Assembly (NCBI GenBank): GCA_019456285.1
Contig: VRUE01000009.1
Location: forward strand, 1 to 35,457
Source: Solirubrobacterales bacterium
GTDB lineage: Bacteria > Actinomycetota > Thermoleophilia > Solirubrobacterales > 70-9
Direction of reading: 5' to 3'
DNA: 35,457 nt
A model generated the notes under the pieces. That model saw only the letters and a program-made list of their open reading frames with translations, had not been told where the DNA came from and did not search any database. Positions 18,150 to 26,773 of the stretch are shown here, piece after piece (within the stretch, counting starts at the first letter, position 1; every line of letters starts with the position of its first letter). Position numbers and translations under genes: made by a program.

Positions 18150-18894
18150 GGATCAGCTGCAATCCCTTCAAGGTGAGCATCTCGTCGACCTCCTCGATCG
18201 TCTCGGTGAAGGGCACGATCGCCGCGGCGAGGCCGCCGGTCGCCAGCAGGCGCGCCTCTCCCAGCTCTTCCTCGATCCGCCGGACCACGCCGTCGATCAG
18301 GCCGGCGAAGCCGAAGACGACCCCCGACTGGATCGCGGCGCGGCTGGAGCGGCCGATCGCCGTCTCCGGCTCGGCGAGGTCGATGCGGGGGATGCGGGCG
18401 GCCCGCTCGACCAGCGCGGTCAGCGAGATCTCAAGGCCGGGGGCGATCGCGCCGCCGAGATACTCGCCCGCGTCGGAGACCGCGTCGAAGTTGATGCCGG
18501 TACCGAAGTCGACCACCACGCAGGCGCTCCCGACCCGGTCAAAGGCGGCGACCGCGTTGACGAGGCGGTCGGCGCCGATTTCCAGCGGGTTGTCGATGCG
18601 GATCGGCATCCCCGTCTTCACCCCCGGCCCGATCGTCAGGCACTCGCCGCTCAGGTAGCGCTCGGTGAGCTGCTCGTACTGGGCGCCCAGCGGCGGCACG
18701 ACCGAGCAGACGCAGACCGCGTCGAGGTCGCCGAGGCTGATCTCGCCCAGCGCCAGCAGGCCGCCGATCCGCTCCGCCAGCTCGTCGCCGGTCGCCCCGG
18801 CGCGGGTCTGGAAGCGCCAGTGCTCGGCGAGCCGGTCGCCGTCGAAGGCGCCGAGGTGGGTCTGGGTATTGCCGACGTCGACCGCGAGGAGCAT
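18133..18894 (-). CDS. coaX: Type III pantothenate kinase
   Basis: A 253-residue ASKHA-fold kinase for the first step of CoA synthesis. Phosphate-binding DVGNTQTHLGAF is at residues 6-17, then PLEIGADRLVNAVAAF at 103-118, VVVDFGTGINFD at 126-137 (often GTATTFD in the family) and LGGAIAPGLEISLTAL. The start is ATG 18894: no Shine-Dalgarno, but a GATAAT box lies exactly 6 nt upstream, as for a leaderless mRNA. The divergent GST-fold gene starts 69 nt away. dusB overlaps its 3' end. Confidence 0.95.
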   Translation of the reverse strand: MLLAVDVGNTQTHLGAFDGDRLAEHWRFQTRAGATGDELAERIGGLLALGEISLGDLDAVCVCSVVPPLGAQYEQLTERYLSGECLTIGPGVKTGMPIRIDNPLEIGADRLVNAVAAFDRVGSACVVVDFGTGINFDAVSDAGEYLGGAIAPGLEISLTALVERAARIPRIDLAEPETAIGRSSRAAIQSGVVFGFAGLIDGVVRRIEEELGEARLLATGGLAAAIVPFTETIEEVDEMLTLKGLQLIHARNR

Positions 18895-18896
18895 GG

Positions 18897-18909
18897 CGCG
18901 ATTATCGCG
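18897..18909. promoter_or_regulatory. Palindrome and -10 box of the coaX promoter
   Basis: CGCGA-TTA-TCGCG is a 5-bp inverted repeat in the 69-nt divergent spacer. On the minus strand it contains GATAAT (18906-18901), 6 nt before the coaX ATG. A regulator bound here would block this start. Confidence 0.45.
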
Positions 18910-18948
18910 AGATCGAGGACTTCGGGCCGCAAGGCGCGCTACAACGCA

Positions 18949-18954
18949 TAGGAT
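18949..18954 (+). promoter_or_regulatory. Putative -10 box of the GST-fold gene
   Basis: TAGGAT lies 9 nt before ATG 18964, implying a 5' leader of only a few nucleotides. No -35 is evident. Confidence 0.4.
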
Positions 18955-18963
18955 GCTTCGGCG

Positions 18964-19719
18964 ATGACCGGCCGCCTTTACGTGATCCCCGCCTCGCACC
19001 CGAGCATCGCCGCCGCGTTGATGCTCGACCACAAGGGCATCCCCTATAAGCGCACCGACCTGCTGCCGGTGATCTCCAAGCTCGTCCTGCGGGCGCTCCG
19101 CTTCCCCCGCAACACCGTGCCGGCGATGAAGATCGACGGCGAGCGCGTGCAGGGATCGCGGCAGATCGCCCGGACGCTGGACGAGTTCCGGCCCGAGCCG
19201 CCCCTCTTCCCGGCCGACCCCGAGAAGCGGGCTGCGGTCGAGGAGGCGGAGCGCTTCGGCGACGAGCAGCTTCAGCATCCGGTCCGGCAGATCCTCTGGT
19301 GGGCGATCAAGCGAGACAGAGCCCCGCTGCGCAGCTACTCCGAGGGCGCCAGGCTGGGGATCCCGATCGACCTGGCGATGCTCACCGCGGCGCCGATCGT
19401 CGCCCTCTCGGCGCGGTTCAACGAGGCGAACGACGCCAACGTCCGCCGTGACCTGGCGGCGCTGCCCGAGATGCTGCAGCGAGTCGACGAGTGGATCGCA
19501 GCCGGGGTGCTGAACGGCGAGCAGCTCAACGCCGCCGACTTCCAGATCGCGCCCAGCCTCGGCTTGGCGATGACCTTCGACGACCTCCGGCCGGCGATCG
19601 AGAACCGCCCCGCCGGCCAGCTCGCGAAGCGAGTCGTCCCGAACTACCCCGGCAAGACCCCGCCGATCCTGCCGCCGGCCTGGCTCGAGCCGCTGCGCAG
19701 CGAGAGCGCCGTCGCGTAG
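18964..19719 (+). CDS. Glutathione S-transferase-fold protein
   Basis: A 251-residue protein with a thioredoxin-like N-terminal domain (RLYVIPASHPSIAAALMLDHKGIPYKRTDL, then a cis-Pro element NTVPAMKIDGERVQGSRQIARTLDE). This is the GST N-domain layout, followed by an all-helical C-terminal domain with LNAADFQIAPSL resembling the GST N-capping/hydrophobic-staple region. The usual catalytic Tyr/Ser/Cys position near residue 11 is ASHPS, so Ser10 or Ser13 could serve. Actinobacteria generally use mycothiol, not glutathione, so the thiol substrate is unclear. It is a plus-strand insertion between coaX and folK, and its TAG stop lies at the edge of a large nested inverted repeat (19717-19832). Confidence 0.8.
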   Translation: MTGRLYVIPASHPSIAAALMLDHKGIPYKRTDLLPVISKLVLRALRFPRNTVPAMKIDGERVQGSRQIARTLDEFRPEPPLFPADPEKRAAVEEAERFGDEQLQHPVRQILWWAIKRDRAPLRSYSEGARLGIPIDLAMLTAAPIVALSARFNEANDANVRRDLAALPEMLQRVDEWIAAGVLNGEQLNAADFQIAPSLGLAMTFDDLRPAIENRPAGQLAKRVVPNYPGKTPPILPPAWLEPLRSESAVA

Positions 19720-19832
19720 GCCCCGTCCCGGTAGGGGTCCCACTTAACTTTTTCTGAAGACAGTTGGCGGCTGTCCGCCAGCGTCGTCACAGAAAAAGTA
19801 CAAGACGTTCCACCCCTACCGGGACGGGCCTA
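19717..19832. repeat. Nested three-tier inverted repeat between converging genes
   Basis: The outer arms (19717-19738 and 19812-19832) are complementary over 21 positions, with one extra C on the left. The middle arms ACTTTTTCTG/CAGAAAAAGT (19747-19756, 19790-19799) are perfect. The centre is TGGCGG-CTGT-CCGCCA (19765-19780). The outermost bases are the TAG stops of the GST-fold gene and folK. It could act as a two-way terminator; the middle stem supplies a T-run on each strand. Confidence 0.85.
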
Positions 19833-20324
19833 GTCCAAGGGGCCGGCTTGATCAACTCGTTGGCCGGGACCCAGGGCCGCGAGGGCGTCTGTCAGGCGCA
19901 TGCCGTCGGGGAGGGCGAGGCCGGGGTCTAGCTCCAGCAGCGGGGCGAGGACGAAGCGGCGGCCGGTCACCTCGGGGTGGGGCAGGGTCAGCCGCTCGGT
20001 CGAGAGCTCGAGGTCGCCGAGCAGGAGGAGATCGATGTCGAGCGGGCGGGGGCTGTGGCGGGGGGCGTCGAGGGCGCGCCCCCGCTCAGCCTCGATCTCC
20101 TTGCAGAGGTCGAGCAGCTCCTCCGGCTCCAACCCGGTCCGAATGCGGAGCACGGCGTTGAGGAAGTCGGGCTGGTCGAGCACCTCGCCGACCGGCTCGG
20201 TCCAATACGCCGAGGAGACCGCCTCGACCTCGACCCCGCGCTCGCGCAGCATCCGGACCGCGGCCCTCAGGTGCTCCTCGCGGTCGCTGACGTTCGAGCC
20301 CAACCCCAGGTAGCCGGTCCGCAC
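19830..20324 (-). CDS. folK: Hydroxymethyl-dihydropterin pyrophosphokinase
   Basis: A 164-residue HPPK of folate synthesis that transfers pyrophosphate from ATP to the pterin. GLGSNVSDREEHL is near residue 7. The Mg-binding RPLDIDLLLLG is near residues 93-103, and PHPEVTGRRFVLAPLLEL near 115-132. Length is typical. GTG 20324 starts 1 nt after the folB stop. It is the third gene of folP-folB-folK, in the same order as Bacillus and M. tuberculosis. The C-terminal 25 residues are variable, and the stop codon lies in the terminal arm of the 19717-19832 inverted repeat. Confidence 0.95.
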   Translation of the reverse strand: MRTGYLGLGSNVSDREEHLRAAVRMLRERGVEVEAVSSAYWTEPVGEVLDQPDFLNAVLRIRTGLEPEELLDLCKEIEAERGRALDAPRHSPRPLDIDLLLLGDLELSTERLTLPHPEVTGRRFVLAPLLELDPGLALPDGMRLTDALAALGPGQRVDQAGPLD

Positions 20325-20325
20325 G

Positions 20326-20742
20326 CTACTCGTCCTCGTCGCTCGCCTCGTCCTCGACGCGCTCGTGGACGACCTCCACGGCGACCTCCTGGATGGCGAG
20401 GGGCAGGGGCGGCTCGGGCTTCGACGCCCGGACGCGCGCCGACTCGCAGCCGTAGCGCTCCATCAGCCGTTCGCCGACGACCTGCGCGAGCCGCTCCAGC
20501 GTGCGGTAGCTGCGCTCGGTCGCGGCAAGGGCGACGATGTCGCAGGCCTCGCCGTAGTCGACCGTGTCCTCGATCCGGTCGGTGAGCACCGCGTCGCAGT
20601 CGGGCACGTCGAAGGAGATGTCGAACTCGAGCCGCTGGCCGACTTCCCGCTCGGCCTCGCTGACCCCGTGGTGGGTGTAGATCGAGAGCCCGCGCAGCTC
20701 CACCTCGACCCTCGACTCGATCCCGTTGCCGTGAACCTCCAT
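20326..20742 (-). CDS. folB: Dihydroneopterin aldolase
   Basis: A 138-residue aldolase that converts dihydroneopterin to hydroxymethyl-dihydropterin, the substrate of FolK. LRGLSIYTHHGVSEAEREVGQRLEFD carries the conserved Glu of the pterin site. DTVDYGEACDIV, ERLAQVVGERLM and the catalytic-Lys motif RASKPEPPLP follow. The last 15 residues are acidic and non-conserved (VEDEASDEDE). It starts 12 nt after folP and ends 1 nt before folK, so the three form one tight unit. Confidence 0.95.
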   Translation of the reverse strand: MEVHGNGIESRVEVELRGLSIYTHHGVSEAEREVGQRLEFDISFDVPDCDAVLTDRIEDTVDYGEACDIVALAATERSYRTLERLAQVVGERLMERYGCESARVRASKPEPPLPLAIQEVAVEVVHERVEDEASDEDE

Positions 20743-20754
20743 GGTGGGTCCAAC

Positions 20755-21540
20755 CTACCCGAGGATCGCGGTGGCGACCTTCGCCGCCTGCGCCGCCTCG
20801 GCGACGTCGTGGACGCGGAGGACGTCGGCGCCCTCGGCGGCGGCGAGGAGCGAGGAGGCGATCGTGCCGCCGAGCCGCCCGCCGGCCTCCGAGCCGTCGA
20901 TCTTGCCGATGAAGCTCTTGCGGGAGGTGCCGATGACCAGGGGGCGGCCGAGCTGGCGAAGCTCGCCGAGCCGCCGCAGCAGCTCCAGGTTGTGCTCCAG
21001 CGTCTTCCCGAACCCGATCCCCGGGTCCAGCCAGATCCGCTCCTCCGCGACGCCGGCGGAAACGGCCGCCTCCATCCGCTCGGCGAGGAATGCCTTGACG
21101 TCATCGACCACGTCGTCGTAGACGGGATTCTCCTGCATCGTCCGCGGCGTCCCCTGCATGTGCATCAGCACCAGCCCCGCCCCCTGCCCCATGCACAGGC
21201 CGGCGATCTCGGGGTCGCCGCGCAGCGCCGTCACGTCGTTGACGATCGTCGCCCCCGCATCGAGCGCCGCGGCGGCGACCGCCAGCTTCGAGGTGTCGAT
21301 CGAGACCGTCGCCACCCCTGCCAACCCGGCAACCACCGGCTCGACCCGAGCCAGCTCCTCCTTCTCGCTTACCCCTTCGGCGCCCGGCCGCGTCGACTCA
21401 CCCCCCACATCCAAAATCTCAGCTCCATCCTGTGCCAGCTTTTCCCCGTGCGCGATCGCCGCATCCGCATCCAGGAATAGCCCCCCGTCGGAGAACGAGT
21501 CGGGGGTGACGTTCACAACGCCCATCAGCTTCGGGTTCAT
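20755..21540 (-). CDS. folP: Dihydropteroate synthase
   Basis: About 261 residues, a TIM-barrel enzyme joining p-aminobenzoate to hydroxymethyl-dihydropterin; the sulfonamide target. It shows MGVVNVTPDSFSDGG at the N-terminus, ILDVGGESTRPGA, IVNDVTALRG, LMHMQGTPRTMQ, DPGIGFGKT and GTSRKSFIG. I choose ATG 21540 because GATACT (21552-21547) lies exactly 6 nt upstream, fitting a leaderless start. TTG 21546 is an alternative that adds two residues. A hairpin separates it from ftsH, so folP-folB-folK is probably its own transcription unit. No folE or pab genes are present here. Confidence 0.96.
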   Translation of the reverse strand: MNPKLMGVVNVTPDSFSDGGLFLDADAAIAHGEKLAQDGAEILDVGGESTRPGAEGVSEKEELARVEPVVAGLAGVATVSIDTSKLAVAAAALDAGATIVNDVTALRGDPEIAGLCMGQGAGLVLMHMQGTPRTMQENPVYDDVVDDVKAFLAERMEAAVSAGVAEERIWLDPGIGFGKTLEHNLELLRRLGELRQLGRPLVIGTSRKSFIGKIDGSEAGGRLGGTIASSLLAAAEGADVLRVHDVAEAAQAAKVATAILG

Positions 21541-21546
21541 GAGCAA

Positions 21547-21552
21547 AGTATC
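21547..21552 (-). promoter_or_regulatory. -10 box of the folP-folB-folK unit
   Basis: GATACT lies 6 nt before ATG 21540 on the minus strand, the same spacing as at coaX and tilS. A leaderless transcript is predicted. Confidence 0.5.
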
Positions 21553-21564
21553 CCCAGCCTCCCT

Positions 21565-21594
21565 CCCGCGGGTGGCGTCGACAGGACCCGCGGG
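21565..21594 (-). terminator. Hairpin after ftsH
   Basis: CCCGCGGGT and ACCCGCGGG (9 bp, 12-nt loop) lie 9 nt downstream of the ftsH stop. No T-run follows. It probably ends or processes the tilS-hpt-ftsH transcript. Confidence 0.5.
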
Positions 21595-21603
21595 CAGAGG
21601 AAG

Positions 21604-23541
<1,938 letters not shown>

Positions 23542-23575
23542 GGGGGGAAATCAGCGTACCAGGGCGGTTTTGCGT

Positions 23576-24103
23576 CTAGCCGTTTAGCGCAGCGACGTAG
23601 TCGAGGTTGCGGTAGCGCTGGCCGTGGTCGAGGCCGTAGCCGATCGCGAAGCGGTTGGGGATCTCGAAGCCGAGGTAGCGGGGCGAGAGGTCGACGCGGA
23701 GGCGCTCCGGCTTGGTCAGCAGCGCGCAGACCTCCAGCGAGGCGGGGTTGCGGGCCGCCAGGGTGCGCATCAGGTACTGGAGGGTAAGGCCGGAGTCGAC
23801 GATGTCCTCGATGATCAGCACGTGGCGGCCCTCGATCGGCGCGTCGAGGTCCTTGAGGATGCGGACGACACCCGAGGAGTCGGTCTGCGACCCATAGCTG
23901 GAGACCGCCATGAAGTCGACCTCGCAGGAGATGGTGAGGCTGCGCATCAGGTCGGCGAGAAAAAGCACAGCGCCCTTCAGCACTCCGATCATGAAGAGGT
24001 CGCGACCCTCGTACTCCTCGCTGATCTGCTTCCCGAGCTCGGCGACACGCCGCCTCAGGTCCTCGCTGGAGACGAGGGTCTCGCCGATCGCTGGGTCGTT
24101 CAT
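23576..24103 (-). CDS. hpt: Hypoxanthine phosphoribosyltransferase
   Basis: A 175-residue type I phosphoribosyltransferase that salvages hypoxanthine/guanine with PRPP. It shows the PRPP loop VLIIEDIVDSGLTL, the flexible loop around VDFMAVSSYGSQTDSSG, and GFEIPNRFAIGYGLDHGQRYRNLDYVA near the C-terminus. The open frame runs upstream, but that part is out-of-frame tilS sequence. ATG 24103 gives the normal family length. TAGACT (24117-24112) lies 8 nt before the ATG, suggesting a near-leaderless start in the 26-nt gap after tilS. Confidence 0.95.
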   Translation of the reverse strand: MNDPAIGETLVSSEDLRRRVAELGKQISEEYEGRDLFMIGVLKGAVLFLADLMRSLTISCEVDFMAVSSYGSQTDSSGVVRILKDLDAPIEGRHVLIIEDIVDSGLTLQYLMRTLAARNPASLEVCALLTKPERLRVDLSPRYLGFEIPNRFAIGYGLDHGQRYRNLDYVAALNG

Positions 24104-24111
24104 CGCGAAGC

Positions 24112-24117
24112 AGTCTA
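24112..24117 (-). promoter_or_regulatory. Putative -10 box of hpt
   Basis: TAGACT lies 8 nt before ATG 24103 on the minus strand, within the 26-nt tilS-hpt gap. Confidence 0.35.
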
Positions 24118-24129
24118 GATATAGGGGTC

Positions 24130-25068
24130 TCAGCGCTCGGCGCGCAGCACGCCGCGCTCGGCGATCGCCCGCACGCCGCCGCCGAGGTCGAGCATCGTCG
24201 TGCCGGTGCGGCGCAGCGCCGCGACCTCGTCGGCGCGGCGCGCCGCGCCCGGGACGGGGCGCCCGGCGACGCGGTCGGCGAGCTGCTGCACGACGAGGCG
24301 ACGCAGCGCCGGAGGCAGGGCGGCGAGCCGCTCCAACTCGATCGTGCCGCGAGCCGATCCGTTCGGGCCGTCGATCTCCGCGACGACCAGAGTGTCCAGC
24401 ACCTCCGCCTCGTCGCGCAGCAGCTCCGCGATGCGCAGCACGTTCTGGGCCGCGGCGGGGTGGATCTCCGCCAGCGCCGCCGCCAGCCCGTGGCGGACCC
24501 GGTTGCGCGCGTAGGCCGGCTCGGCGTTGGTCGAGTCGTCGCGCCAGGTCAGCCCCCGCTCCTCGCAGTAGGCGGTGGTCTGCTCCCGCGTGAACGAGAG
24601 CAGCGGCCGCGCCAGCCTGCCGTCGCGGGGCCGCATCCCGAGCAGGGCGCGGCGGCTCGGTGAGGAGGCGAGCCGGTAGAGGATCGTCTCGACCTGGTCG
24701 TCGGCGGTGTGGCCGGCGGCGACCGTGGCGTCGTGCGAGAGCGCCAGCCGCGCGGCGGCGGCGTAGCGGGCGTCGCGCGCCCACGCCTGCAGGTTGCCGG
24801 GGCCCTCGGGGCGGCGCGGGCGCTCGACCTCGAGCCGCACGCCGAGCCGCTCGCAGAGCGCCGTACAGTGGGCCTCGTCCTCGCCGGAGTCGTCACGCAG
24901 GCCGTAGTTGACGTGCAGCACGGTCACCGCCTCGGCCCCGAGCAGCCGCACCGCGAGGTCGAGCAGGCAGACCGAGTCGCGGCCGCCCGAGAGCATCGCG
25001 ACAACCGCCGTCCCCGCGGGCAGCAGGCCCCCGACCCGCACCTGCTCGAGCATGCGATCGCTATCCAT
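24130..25068 (-). CDS. tilS: tRNA(Ile)-lysidine synthetase TilS
   Basis: A 312-residue N-type PP-loop ATPase that converts the wobble C of tRNA-Ile(CAU) to lysidine so it reads AUA. The PP-loop AMLSGGRDSVCLLDLA is near residue 25. Downstream family motifs include HVNYGLRDDSGEDE, AGHTADDQVETILYRL, RPLLSFTREQTTAYC and NRVRHGLAAAL. It lacks the large C-terminal domain of E. coli TilS, which is normal for short actinobacterial forms. TACACT (25080-25075) is exactly 6 nt before ATG 25068, fitting a leaderless start. First gene of the tilS-hpt-ftsH unit. Confidence 0.94.
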   Translation of the reverse strand: MDSDRMLEQVRVGGLLPAGTAVVAMLSGGRDSVCLLDLAVRLLGAEAVTVLHVNYGLRDDSGEDEAHCTALCERLGVRLEVERPRRPEGPGNLQAWARDARYAAAARLALSHDATVAAGHTADDQVETILYRLASSPSRRALLGMRPRDGRLARPLLSFTREQTTAYCEERGLTWRDDSTNAEPAYARNRVRHGLAAALAEIHPAAAQNVLRIAELLRDEAEVLDTLVVAEIDGPNGSARGTIELERLAALPPALRRLVVQQLADRVAGRPVPGAARRADEVAALRRTGTTMLDLGGGVRAIAERGVLRAER

Positions 25069-25074
25069 ACAGCG

Positions 25075-25080
25075 AGTGTA
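25075..25080 (-). promoter_or_regulatory. -10 box of tilS
   Basis: TACACT lies 6 nt before ATG 25068, the spacing expected for a leaderless transcript; no Shine-Dalgarno is present. Confidence 0.5.
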
Positions 25081-25093
25081 GGCGGGGCTCAGC

Positions 25094-26284
25094 TTAGCTC
25101 GACGCGGCGCGGATCACGAAGAGCGGGGTGGGCGCCGGGAAGCCCTTCAGGTTGACCTCGCCGATCGGCTCGAGCTCGAGTCCCTGCCTGGCCTCGATCG
25201 CCTCGGCGACCCGGTCGGTGACAAGCACCTCACCGGCCTGGGCGCGGCTGACCACGCGGTGGGTGAGGTTGACGTGGGTCCCGAAGTAGTCGCCGTCGCG
25301 GTAGACCGCCTCCGCGTAGTGGATCCCGACCCGCGGCTGCGGCCGCACCGGGAAGCGGGCGAGGAGGCCGACCGCCCACTCGGACAGCGAGGCCGGGTCG
25401 GGCGAGACGACCATCACCTCGTCGCCGATCGTCTTCACGATCGTCGCCTCCCGCGGCAGCGTCGCCTCCACCGTTTCGACGAAGTTCTCGACCACGTCGA
25501 GCGCCTCGAGGTCACCCTCCTCCTCGGTGTAGCGGGTGAAGCCGGTGAGGTCGATGAAGCAGAGGGTGACCGGGACCTGGCCGAGGTGGAACGCGCTTTC
25601 GAGGTCGCTCTCCATGTGGCCGACCACGTCCTGCTCGAGGAAGAAACGCAGGTAGCGGGTGTGCAGGTACTCGGTGAGCGGCGCCGCCAGCGGCAGGATG
25701 TCGGCGGCAAGCCCCTCCATCTCCTCCGCCATCTCCAGCTCGGGGACGCCGTCGCGGATCATCGGTTCGTGGACGTAAAGGTGGAAGAGCCGCACCTCGG
25801 CGTCGGCGATGCGGCGCAGCGACTGCACGTAGACGCGGACGAGCTGCAGGAAGGCGACGAGCGGGAAACCGGCGGCGAGGATCCGCCCGCAGTGGCGCAG
25901 CGCCTCCGCGTCGCGCGGGTTGAGCAGCCGCTCGCGGCCGAGCGGGGTGCCGAGGATGACGAGGATGCGCTCGATCAGCTCCGGCTCGAGGCCGGTTTCC
26001 CGCGACACCTCCTCCACGGTCACCTGCTCCTCGGGCTCGGGGAGGAGGTCCTCGATGAAGCCGAATGCGAGCCTGCCCTCACGGCCCGCCTTCTTCAGGT
26101 CGTCGAGCGAGTGGCCGCGCTCGCGCAGCCGCGCCACCACCCGCGCCTGAGCGGCGGCGACGGCTGTCCAGCGGCCCCGCCTCACCGGCACGACCTTCTC
26201 CCCGGCCCAGCGTTTCAGCGTGCTGGCCGGGACGCCGGAGCGGCGCGCGGCCTCGCCGAGGGATATGCGCTCGTCGGCGGGCAT
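25094..26284 (-). CDS. Class III nucleotide cyclase with HTH N-terminus
   Basis: A 396-residue protein with three parts. Residues 1-70 form a MerR/excisionase-like helix-turn-helix (ISLGEAARRSGVPASTLKRWAGE...ARLRERGHSLDDL). Residues about 85-225 are an all-helical domain resembling the autoinhibitory, pH-sensing module of mycobacterial Rv1264. Residues about 236-396 are the cyclase domain: metal-binding Asp245 and Asp288, adenine-type Lys284 and Asp332, and transition-state Asn339 and Arg343 are all present, so it should make cAMP as a homodimer. It is soluble, with no membrane segment. TAGCCT (26298-26293) lies 8 nt before ATG 26284. It stands alone between a terminator and tilS. Confidence 0.9.
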   Translation of the reverse strand: MPADERISLGEAARRSGVPASTLKRWAGEKVVPVRRGRWTAVAAAQARVVARLRERGHSLDDLKKAGREGRLAFGFIEDLLPEPEEQVTVEEVSRETGLEPELIERILVILGTPLGRERLLNPRDAEALRHCGRILAAGFPLVAFLQLVRVYVQSLRRIADAEVRLFHLYVHEPMIRDGVPELEMAEEMEGLAADILPLAAPLTEYLHTRYLRFFLEQDVVGHMESDLESAFHLGQVPVTLCFIDLTGFTRYTEEEGDLEALDVVENFVETVEATLPREATIVKTIGDEVMVVSPDPASLSEWAVGLLARFPVRPQPRVGIHYAEAVYRDGDYFGTHVNLTHRVVSRAQAGEVLVTDRVAEAIEARQGLELEPIGEVNLKGFPAPTPLFVIRAASS

Positions 26285-26292
26285 CGGGACCG

Positions 26293-26298
26293 AGGCTA
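26293..26298 (-). promoter_or_regulatory. Putative -10 box of the HTH-cyclase gene
   Basis: TAGCCT lies 8 nt before ATG 26284 on the minus strand, downstream of the amtB-glnK terminator. It supports a separate, nearly leaderless transcript. Confidence 0.4.
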
Positions 26299-26320
26299 GC
26301 TGTACGGGGGGACCCCAAAC

Positions 26321-26352
26321 GCGAGCGGGGCGGCATCTGCCGCCCCGCTCGC
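26321..26352 (-). terminator. Terminator of the amtB-glnK operon
   Basis: A perfect 15-bp hairpin with a 2-nt loop (arm GCGAGCGGGGCGGCA) lies 38 nt downstream of the glnK stop and before the cyclase gene. The minus strand continues GTTTGGGG, a short T-run. Confidence 0.75.
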
Positions 26353-26390
26353 CTCGTTCGTATCTTCGAAGCCCTGCTGCCAGCGGACCG

Positions 26391-26759
26391 CTAGGCGGGG
26401 GCCTCCGGATCCTCGTGCGCCTGCAGGACCGGCTCCCCGGCCTCGCCGGTGCGGATGCGGATCGCCTCCTCCACCGGCAAGACGAAGATCTTGCCGTCCC
26501 CGACCTCGCCGGTGCGGGAGTGCTTGAGGATGGTTTCGACGACCAGTGACTTATCCTTGTCCTCGACCACGACCTCCAGCTTCAGTTTCGGCCGGACGTT
26601 GACGGTGAGGGTCGAGCCTCGATAGCGCTCGACTATTCCCTTCTGGCGCCCCGAGCCCTTGGCCTCGCTGATCGACAGGGACGGGAACCCCTTGTCGAGC
26701 AGCTCGGCCCTGATCGGCTCGAACGCCTCGTGGCGGATGAACGCCTCTATCTTCTTCAT
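26391..26759 (-). CDS. glnK: PII nitrogen regulator lacking Tyr51
   Basis: A 122-residue PII protein. MKKIEAFIRHEAFEPIRAEL opens the ferredoxin-like fold. The T-loop is GSGRQKGIVERYRGSTLTVNVRPK, and VEDKDKSLVVETILKHSRTGEVGDGKIFVLPVEEAIRIRTGE carries the B- and C-loops that bind ATP/ADP and 2-oxoglutarate. In canonical numbering residue 51 is Leu instead of Tyr, so the usual uridylylation or adenylylation site is absent; Ser is at 49, the residue phosphorylated in cyanobacterial PII. The 10-residue C-terminal tail is an extra. It lies 14 nt after amtB, as in glnK-amtB modules that gate ammonium uptake, though here amtB comes first. Confidence 0.94.
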   Translation of the reverse strand: MKKIEAFIRHEAFEPIRAELLDKGFPSLSISEAKGSGRQKGIVERYRGSTLTVNVRPKLKLEVVVEDKDKSLVVETILKHSRTGEVGDGKIFVLPVEEAIRIRTGEAGEPVLQAHEDPEAPA

Positions 26760-26773
26760 GCGCTCAGGCCTCC

